Shown here one piece after another: positions 54,511-64,000 of a DNA stretch of 64,000 nucleotides. A program made the position numbers and the translations under genes. Where the stretch lies: NCBI RefSeq assembly GCF_030936135.1, contig NC_082603.1, positions 25,200,880 to 25,264,879 on the forward strand, read 5' to 3'. The notes under the pieces are model-generated. The model searched no databases. It was not told the origin of the DNA and saw only the letters and a program-made list of their open reading frames with translations. The stretch is from Gavia stellata (taxonomy: Eukaryota; Chordata; Aves; Gaviiformes; Gaviidae). Each line of letters starts with the position of its first letter. Positions within the stretch are counted from its first letter, which is position 1.

Positions 54511-57500
54511 TGAGAGACAGAGAGGCTGACTTTGGGGTGGGTTTTTTTTTTGAAAGTGAGAGAACAAGAGCAAAAGGAGTAGTGGCCAAGGAGGCATGGG
54601 GGGATTACAAGGATTTAGGTCTTTAAACTGCAGACCACCTAACAAGATCACTCTGAAATGCCACTAATTTCAGTTAAGGCCACAGACCTCCCTTCCTCTG
54701 CCCTCCCTCTCTCCCCCATTGTAAACAACTAATCCCAGCAGAAAACAACAGAGAGCAAAATGTACACACATTCTGCAACATTCCAGGTCCTTCTTTATCT
54801 TTTATTTATTTTTCTAAAAGGTCAGCGTATGTATGGAGGGAGGGGGGGAGGGGAAGAAAGCCAAAAAACCTCAAGTCCATCTCTTGTGTGGGCTTGAAGG
54901 AAGCTGGGAGAAAGCAAAGTCCAAGAGCATACAATATGGAGCTTTTATAGCACAGCAATTCCTGGACTCCGCTTACTTTCCCCTCCCTCTATTTGTGGCA
55001 AAGTCACATAGCTTTAAACCAAAGGACAGGGTGGTCGATTACATCTGAAAGAAATGTAAAGAATCGAGAAAGAATTCCATCTCCTGTCGAAATTATAAAT
55101 AAGGAAGTATTAGTCCCAGAGACAGGCTGATTTACGCAGCCCTGTAACTGCTGACTTTCAGCCTGAGTATCAGTCTATAAATCAAACTCTTAAATCAAGT
55201 GTGTCAATTGCTGCAGCACTGCGATACTTAGGAAAGGCAAGGCACCTACCACTGAAAGCAGGAAGACTGCCAGGGGACTGAGGTGCTGTACCCTTCTTAA
55301 TTTTCTAAAGTGTAAATCTGAGATCAAACATCCTTTGGGGGAATGGGAAATCAAAATACGCAGTGCTCAGCACACCGGGAGCAGGCTGCAGGAGTCCAAG
55401 ACACAACCCCCTAATTACAGGCTACCCACTGATTATTTAGGACTCTGTGATTAAAGTGATGAACGCTCCTGGGAGAAAGGGGCTTAAGTAACTGAGGTCA
55501 AGACCTCAACTGCAGCTCTCGCCCTAGTTGTGCAAGCTTAGGAAGGTATGAATGTCACAGGTTTGCCTTACAGCAAATCTCCTGAAATGCCAATGGAAGT
55601 TATCCAGGTCTGCTAGTTTAATCCAATTGTGCCAAAAACCCGACATAATCTCTGTTGGGCAGCAAAGCAAATGAAGTGTCTAAGATGCAACGCTTAAAAC
55701 TATACACTCACGAGGAAGAAAGAGCCTGGAGCACAAAGCTTAGGACAGCCTGTTGGTAATGCTCCGCCATGCCAAGAAGTCAGGTCTCTTGCTCCTCCAG
55801 ATGAGCTACAAAATGGAGAGACTGATTCAGGAGTTAAAAGCAAAGGGTGACATGCCTCGGCAGCTACTTTGCTGACTGAGGGGTAACAGCTGTGGATTCC
55901 CCTGGGAGCAACATCCCATTCTGCCCTGACCAAGAAGATAACAGCCACAACAGGCACCTTAATAATGCTGAGAGGTGGCAAGGAGGCAGGTAGAGCTCTA
56001 AAACCTACCAGCAACCCCTCAAGGAGTCCCCCGTTAGCCAGTGAGTCAGTGGCTGGGACACACGATCACAGGGATGAGGCACACAGACCATGGGAAAACA
56101 GGGAAGAGGCAAAAACACTACTAGGAAACTTGAAAATCTGCAATGTTTCCTTCACCAACATGCTTTACACACTAACACATTTTTACACCAACACACTTTT
56201 ACACACTAACAAGTGAACACAGGGCACTCTGAATCTCACGTTACACACTCAAGTAAATACCACAGACTACAATAGATGCCAGCAGTACGTGCTATAATTT
56301 ATAGATACATTTCAAAGCAAGCATTCTGAAGTGAATTTGGGCTTTGATCTCCTGTTTTTCCCCTTGGGGGTAACAAAAACATTCTACCAACCCCCCAAAT
56401 TCTTCACCCGTCTCTGAGGGTGTTTTCGCTAAGGAACTTGTTTCATGTCTCTTTTCTAGCCAAGCTCATCACTGTGGTATGGCTCCTTTACGCTTCTTCC
56501 CCACACCCTAAACATTTTGCATTACATATTGCATATACTTGCCAGCACTCGTATTTTCCAGTGAAAGTTCAACTGACCTTAAAGGATTGCCTCAAACCTA
56601 CGTTAATGTGTTTTATTAAGTGAAACTTAGGCTGCCAGGGGAGGTCGCCTGGAAGGATGTGCCTCACCTCTGAAACTTCAGTTAAATCCAGCTGATCTTG
56701 GAACAAACAAATTGGTGGCCTTTTATGTAGCTGCAAGCCTGGTTTTGCACACTTCAGCGAAAGTACGCTGCAAGGAGTTCTACACCAGAAAACCCCACAT
56801 GCAGGAAAACTGACCTCCCTCCAGATTCTCTATTGCAGAGTGGGAGGGCCGTGTTCTGCATGATTTTGCAGACACTCAGCTGATGCCTGGGAAAAGCTAT
56901 CGATGTCTATGTGAAGGTAAAAATTGTATGTTCACTCCCACCTCTGGGTTTGCTTTACTTGCTCACTAGCTGGCACAGTAACTAGCACACACAGTAGAAA
57001 GACACTTTCTCTGGGGTTTTTCAAGGGCAATTCTGGGTTGAGAGCTGTAGCCCTCCGTAGGACGTTGCTGGTTAAATCAGCTTCCCTATCACATGGGCTA
57101 GGTTGACAAGGAAGAAGATTTTTCTATATGTCACCCTTACAAACTGAGCCTGGCTTCTTAGAGCTAAGCTGAACGTGTTCAACCCCATGGTCCCCTAAGG
57201 AACTTACAGGCATGATTCTGGCACTATGTGGTAATTTCTTCCTTTTCCATACCCAGGTTGGGGAAGATTTTCAAGAGCACCAGAAGCACTGACACCCAGA
57301 TTCCCATGAAAACCCAACAGCAATCAGTTGCTCGTGAAAATCTCCATAACCCTCTTCGATTAGACCCATGTGGCTAGCAGGAGGCAGAAGCTTATTTATA
57401 GCTCTGAAGTCAGACATAACTCTGACCACCTGAAGAAGCAGATCAGCAGAATGAGAGGAGATGTTTTAAAATGCCACTTTTCAGAGCTGATCTGTGCTTT

Positions 57501-60500
57501 AAGTTCAACATTTGATGTACAAGATGTTTCAAAAATTGGGAAGAGCTCCCTGGACTGTCAGGGAAACATCTGCATCTGAGATTAAAGAACAGGTGATTTA
57601 TTTAAGACAGACTGATGTACCAGGAAGCTAGCCAGAAGAAAACTTTTTTTTGAGGAGCTGCTAGTAATAATGATTCAGACATTCACAAGATAACAGGTAC
57701 TATATGAGAAATATCCTAAATACATTAGGTACAGTAGAATTTTACTTCAGTTGAAAGTAACTGAAAACTAGCCCTACAAGTAGCTCAACGGCTTCCTGTT
57801 CGCTGCTTTCTTAGTTTGTCCTCTCTTCTTCAATTTATCTTCCCGAAAGGAAATTCTGCTGGCCAGAGGTTGTCTCTATTCAGTATCTTATACAGCATGT
57901 GCATTGAATTAAATAGTAGAATGAAAATTATGGTTCCTGACAAAAATGTTTACAGTTTAAAACCAAGAGGTGTGACAGAAAGGACAGAACATAATTGCTA
58001 CATAATCAAGAGAAATAAGAGCCCTTTTTACAGGCAAGAACTATACCTAGCTTTCTTCATACATTCATGTTTATCCATATCCATGATATACTTTATCCAT
58101 ATATACACTTTATCCATATATTTAAGCTAAGCATGTGCTTCTTCTGAATCAAGTTCTCACTTTTCACATGCTTTCTGCGATATCTATTATAAACTCATTC
58201 TTCTTTCTAGGGCTAGCATAGGGCAGGGGGGCAACTGGTGTGAGACAAAGTGTCCAGAAGACAACAACCATCTTAAAAAATGGTTCAAGATACACAATGT
58301 TTGGGAATCCCCACATAAGCAAATCTTTATTTCCAGCTTTGCAAGCTATGGTGCTGGAAACAACTTTATCTCCTCATTCCTTCTCATGAGGGAATGTGCT
58401 GTAAAATATATTTTACAATTTCAACAAATATTGCCTTGGCAATAGGATCATTCCTTTGTACTGCCATTATCGAAGGGGAAAAAGACTACTTACGCGCTGA
58501 ACCCATATAAATGCTCAATTCCATCCTGGTTTTAATTAGAACTTTCTTCAAACCGCTGTTTCTACATCAGGTGCTGATTTGGCACTATTGAGGAAACAAC
58601 CAATAAACTTCACAATCAATCTGCAGTTAGTAGTCAATCCAGCTCGGCTTGCTTGTTGTTTTCTTCCTTTGTACATTTTCTCATAGAAAGTAGCAATAAA
58701 TTGGAGACATGTGGTAAACTAGAGTAGCCTTTAACCAGTCACATGTGCTCTCTCTCCAGTTCCATCACTGAGTAACATTACAGCATCTGTGCCATCTACT
58801 TTCACACAGGTAGCCAGAACACCTTTAACAAAATCCAACACATAACTTACTGTCTTCATATGACTGGATAAGGAGATGCTTATTTTGGCTGACATAACAT
58901 TTTTGGTGCCAGTCCTTTTTCCACAAATCTGGGTACTTTAGTCCTTTATAAAAATTTTTAATCCAGCCTATTCTTTCTGCCCAGGGATTCAGAACTCCCT
59001 AAGGTTTAACACATCTCCCCATGGGACTCGTCTAACTTTCCCTCTGTTCTCAATATTCACGTCACCTCCCCGCAGTTTTCGTCACCCACAGTGCTCAGTG
59101 TCACCTCACTTGCATTCCAAGTTCCCTGATGCTGCAATGCTCTGCAGTTTGGTGCCATCATGTGCAGCCTGACCCAAAACATATCTGCTTGTCTTTTTAA
59201 CCCCTTCCCTTTCCAAAAGGTAACCTTAGTAGTGTGTCATATGGGGAATTTCCCCAGTTCTCTTTTGGTAGTATGTTTTTTACATAGTTCCAACAACATG
59301 CTGTAAGCTTTACAAACACAACAAGGAGACGAGATTACTGTTCAATAGTTCCTGCTCCTGCACACCCACACCATAAGCTAAATCCCATCTGCAATCCCAG
59401 TCTTACAGGTCCTGAAATGAGACTGCCCACTGCATCAGACTATCCGGGAACTATCTGCTGCAAACTCCTTTCTGGAAGGAACCCTCTCCTTCTCCCACTG
59501 CTATTCATAGTTTGGGATACAGCTTGAGGAGTTTAACGGTGAGGAATCTTTTGAGACATCACATCAAAGTATAGCCACATGACTGACACCAGGATAAAGA
59601 CACTGTTGTACAATCAAAGGGAACCTTGCAGAGTTCCACCCAGATAACTGTTAAATGTCAGCAGTGCCAATACCAAAGAAGGCAGTACCTGCCCTTCAGT
59701 GCTTGCGATTCTAGATCCCACAAATCACACCTGCACTGGCAAGCCCCTGTACCACATGAAGCATTTTTGACCACAGACTGTAAAACACTCAGGATCGGAG
59801 GTGTGTGTCTATACATTAAAAATGCATATAATTAGGGAGACCAAAATGAACATTGGAACAGCTTTCCAGTGTGGTCGATAGACCTCAAATTGTTCATGAT
59901 TTTCAAAGAAGATCGCCATCTTTTAAATTCAACAGCTGCTGAGTTCAACTCAGCAGGTACTGCCTAAAATTCTCTGGCTTGTGTCAGGCAGATGACCAGA
60001 CATTTCATTTATCTTTTCCATTGTCCAAAAATGATCATCCCCAATGAGCAGTTTTTATGACAAAATTATAGGTGAGACAGGTTGAGCCTCCTTGGTTAGT
60101 CTGTGCAGATCTGGTACTTCCTGGCTATGGAGGTGAAATCTTGATGCAAATCTTGAGCCGTTTGCATCTTGCTGTCACCCCCTTGAATAATCACAGCAGT
60201 CTATTTATGATTTCCATAAAAACATCATTTGAAGCATACTGCTTTCCTATATTTCCTTGAAAAAAGAAAAGCGGCAAAATACTTCATTACAGAGACTAAA
60301 TCTGCCACAGAGCCCCTATGGTACTGACTACTAGCATATGAACAAGACCATTTCAAAGCATGGCTTACTGTGGACTTGATATTTATCTGAGCTTTTCATG
60401 TTTGCCTCCTCAATTAACCTCAAGTAGTCCAAAGATCGGGGTTGTTTTTCCCTACTACAGTCCCAGCTCTTGAATCTTTCCCAGGGAGACGTTCATTTTC

Positions 60501-62139
60501 CACGACCAAGGAAGAAGGATATACTGCACACATGACAAAATGGCCAAGCTCCTTTCAGTAAGTGTATACACTGAGACAGTTTTACTAACAAACAAGAGAT
60601 TTTGAAATCTTTATCTGCAGGGATGGAATAAAGGATTCAACATGCTTTTCCTGTTAGTATTTGTAATGCTCAGAGCACTTCAGCCCAAGGTCCTGTATGA
60701 CCACAGCAATTAGAAAATTCCTCCTGCCAGAAGCTAACAAACTAAGTAAAACTTCAAGGCTGGTAAAAATAAAATCAGTGTTTGAAAAAAACCAAACCCA
60801 ACAAGCCATCCACCAACTGCCGAAACAAAAGCCAAAACAGGAACCTGAAGCTGAATTCATCCATCCGTATCTAGGTCTCATTTCAAGGAAGCCAAGTGTG
60901 CCCGAGTATACCAAATGAAACACAGTTATCACGCTCAGGTCAGCATAATTGGTTGCAAGACTGTCTTCAAGCCCCAACAGCAGTAATTTCTGTTCTGTGA
61001 AGATTCAGGGTGGATTTAATGAATCAAAGACATCACTTTTCGTTTGCAAATGGCACAATCTCCCTACAGAATCAGCTTCAGTCAGTCTGCCAGTGTTACA
61101 GACTGCTCCTTTGCAGGCAAGCTATAATGAGGGGACTCCTGCACCAAAGACACAGGAATCCAGGGACCCTGTTGTACTGCACCACCTCTAATGCAAACAG
61201 AACAAACAGGAGGCATTGCCCCGAGATACTGTAGAGACTGAGGACATATACAGCTACTGCAGGAGCATTCAGATATACAAAGTTTTCAAGCGACCTATAA
61301 TTTCAGCTCAATTAGCAGATTTTCTCCAACTATGTAACTCAGTGCAGTCATTTGTCACTGAGCTCCGGGGAGCCGTCCAGAGGGAAACAAGAACAGTTTC
61401 CCCGCTGCAGCCTGTCACCTGGGCAGTCAGCATCTCTCAGCACTTGCGCTGTTGTATAAATTACATCCCTCCCAGCTTGGTCAAGTATGTCCATCATTCA
61501 GCACATATGTAATCTTCGCTATTTTATTGTCTCATTGATGGAAGAATTAGCTGCACAGTGGGAAATACATTAAGAAAGGACTACCAATTATTTTGCCCGT
61601 GTTACTAACTTCTGTAATCCCCTGTAATCTCTTCTAAGGGGGATTCATATCTACTCAAATCACTTCACAGGAGACATATATAACGTAACAGAAGCCCTAC
61701 ACAACAGGGAAAACAAAAACCCTGCTACTCATTCTCCAGAGTATTGAACACATCAGCCATCGCTGGAGAATGGATCGTAATTGCAAACAGTATGCAATGG
61801 CACTGTCCAAGCTAACCCTGGTTCCTTGATCCATTCAGTTGGGAAGGTCATCATCATCTAGGTCATAACCTCTGTTTCTCCAATAATGAGCCAACCACAG
61901 CCTAACAATAGGAATCTAGTTTTGTTCTAAGCACCTTGTGGTGTTCCCATCTGCCCAGAATCTATTTATCCATTTCAGAACCTGGTATCAAATGTGGTGA
62001 GGCTATTCAAAACCTTATTCTGGTTTGGAGATGTAATTTGTGGATCTTGATGCCACAGGAACTATGGCACAGGATCCTTAAATCACATTACAGGAAAACC
62101 ATCAAGAGATAAAACTTTTTAATCTGTTTTTTGTTGTTG

Positions 62140-62231
62140 TTTTGGTTTTTGGTTTTTTTTTTTCCTATATTGACATAGTGAACTGAAGCTGCTGATCACT
62201 TTTGCAGCTAAGATGGGGGGGGGGGGGGGGG
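62140..62231. repeat. T-rich tract and 17-G homopolymer
   Basis: A TTG/TTTGG-rich stretch ending in a T run (near 62150-62163) is followed 50 bases later by 17 consecutive G at 62215-62231. The homopolymer length may be unreliable. Confidence 0.75.
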
Positions 62232-64000
62232 AAAAGGAAAGGTAAGATTCAACCCAGAGAAGCTAGAGGTGATGTAAGTGGTAAGGGAATTACCAAGGCA
62301 GGGCCATGTATAATCATAGCTCTTGATAAATGAACTTAGAATGAACTTAGCATTTTTGCATTTGGTTGCTCCCAGTCTCCCGACTTTCAGAAATTATTTA
62401 CCTGATCTTTCTTTCTTCTCTGGGTTATCTAAACAGCTTCGTCTTTTCCATAATATGTGCCCTACTGCAGTCTTCTCAGCCTACTGCTTCAGGCTGGTAT
62501 TATTGCAATGAACACTGTTGAGACTAGCCTTCAGTTACGACTCACATTTGACTAGGGCATTAATATAGTAGTCCATTAGTTTGGTGAAGCTGCTCATGTC
62601 AGCATTAAAATGTATATTCTTTAAATGACACAGGTTTTATCCACTTCTCAGTGCAATTCCAGAAGTTTCTAATATACAATACCTTAGGCAGTGTCAAAAT
62701 GGGCTTACTTGTTGGACATTTACTATGCAACAAAAAATGAATTAGATCTGTCAAGTCACTTCATTATGCTCATTTTGCCAACTTTATTATGCCATATTAG
62801 TCAACATATACGGACTTTCCAATTAAAGTCCAAGACATTTTCTGAAGTTGGTGATTAGATAAAGCCTGAGTTATTTCAGAGACACTTGGGAGAAGAGATG
62901 TTTACAAAGAGAAGTTGTCCATTGTGGGCAGTTTAAAGAAAAAACACATATAATTTATCCACCTGTTGCAAATGGATCCATCAATGCATGTAAGAATCGT
63001 GAGCATTTTAACAAAAATCTATCAGATTTAATCGAAGTCATGAAAGAGGGTCAAAATACAAATCTTCACTAAGTTACAAGCAAGACTTCTTTCAATGAAA
63101 CTCAGCAGCAAGAATATTTCTGTATCTCGCTACCTGTTTATGCATGACTTCATACCCCTCTAATCTTAAGACTTACCACGATGCAATAAGAAATACTATA
63201 TCAGCTCAGTATCTGTGCAGATTTACACAATATGAATTACAATATGCTTTGAAATAAAGCTCCATGGTCTATAATCTTAATTCTGGCTGGAGAGGAATAA
63301 TTAGAAATTTTACTCCACTGCATCAGCGTGCAGTAACCATAGAGCAGCTAAGGGGGTAAACCCCTGGGACTATAAGGTTTTTCACTCAATGGTGGCTACA
63401 TTGTTTTCACTGAGAATGACCAGGGATGACATTGTTTTCCAGAAATTCACAAAAATGTTACCTCAAAAGTTAGTTTTTCCCTCTTAAAAAAATATCACCA
63501 TCTTTATGATGCTTATGGAATTTTGTGGAATGCTTAAGATAATGACTCTGAGCTCTATTTAGGATTTAGAAAAGAATATTACTATATACCAGTGCAGACA
63601 AACACAAGCTGATTTGGGACTCTTCATAAAAATAGCACTATTTATACACTTAGCCGCCTCTGTGTTTTAATGGTAGAGCTGCTCACCTCATATGCAAAAC
63701 CATACCATTACGACTGTGGCATCAATTCATTCATCAAAATGAGAGAAGGTCTCAAGACCAAACGAGAGAGGTTCTGGTACTTCTTATGACAGCAGTGCTT
63801 GTGATCCAGCCATACTGGATCCATTTGCGATTGAACTGGAAACCAGCTATTTTCTATACTCAACGGAATTCTGATTTATGATGTGCTTGAAATTACTGTG
63901 GATTTCTATTAAAGACAAACACTTGGCAGTAAGGTACCATACTTACCTGTAATTTAGTTATGTAACAGTAGTATCCTCCATAGACCCCACATCCTTTGGG

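Larger units (their letters stand above)
50905..64000 (-). other. EIF2B3: EIF2B3 upstream intron, continuing past the window
   Basis: About 13 kb, AT-rich. I looked for the beta-helix and nucleotidyltransferase motifs of EIF2B3 on the minus strand and recognised none, so the next upstream exon is probably beyond 64000. The region holds MIR-like SINEs near 51.2 and 51.7 kb, a GT-rich stretch at 54.45 kb, a T-rich tract and 17-G run near 62.15-62.23 kb, and an isolated donor-like site at the right edge. Confidence 0.75.

Noticed and set aside
63941..63951. ATACTTACCTG, the first 11 bases of U1 snRNA
   Set aside because: The following bases do not match U1. It is better read as a splice donor on the minus strand.
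50905..64000. Further EIF2B3 exons
   Set aside because: I searched by eye for reverse-strand signatures such as CWNACRG, FHTGLVDAHLYC and VGVDSLIG and found none. Human EIF2B3 has very long introns, so absence is unsurprising.

Overview
This window is nuclear DNA from a vertebrate, most likely a bird. It carries multi-exon genes with consensus splice sites. Near 49.5 kb there is a CR1 retrotransposon tail ending in the heptamer-like repeat typical of avian CR1. The first 34 kb is very GC-rich and has compact introns and many GC-rich minisatellites; the remainder is much more AT-rich. The gene order BTBD19 (+), PTCH2 (-), EIF2B3 (-) is the order I know from human 1p34, so this is a conserved syntenic block.

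Layout. From 1 to about 3.65 kb is the 3' half of BTBD19: five coding exons, stop at 2766, and two poly(A) signals near 3.6 kb. From about 4.5 to 25.6 kb, on the minus strand, is a complete PTCH2, the Patched-family Hedgehog receptor. I resolved 23 coding exons that join without any frame break into 1356 codons plus stop. A probable extra 3'UTR exon follows. The start lies in a CpG island at about 24.4-26.1 kb. The two genes converge tail to tail, and the gap holds an ancient MIR-like SINE. From about 25.8 to 38.96 kb is intergenic DNA with no recognisable exon but with several AT-rich islands that stand out from the GC-rich background; one, near 34.3-34.6 kb, carries a perfect GLI-binding 9-mer. 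From 38.96 kb to the right end is the 3' end of EIF2B3 (eIF2B gamma subunit) on the minus strand: only its last two coding exons (50801-50904 and 39127-39179) are recognisable, separated by an 11.6 kb intron. The rest, to 64 kb, is read as upstream intron.

Function. PTCH2 is a 12-pass membrane protein with a sterol-sensing domain; Patched proteins repress Smoothened and are themselves transcriptional targets of GLI factors. Candidate GLI sites in its intron 2 and upstream are therefore of interest. EIF2B3 (translation initiation guanine-nucleotide exchange) and BTBD19 (BTB/BACK protein of unknown role) are unrelated neighbours by syntenic accident.

The main discoveries on offer are these: a PTCH1-like C-terminal tail in this PTCH2 that I recall as missing from human PTCH2; a stop codon ending exactly at a splice donor, followed by a 3'UTR intron; a GLI-site-bearing candidate enhancer; several AT-rich candidate conserved elements; and intronic minisatellites. 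I saw no prokaryotic-type system, CRISPR array, rRNA or tRNA. Comparisons with human proteins are from memory and were not run as alignments.
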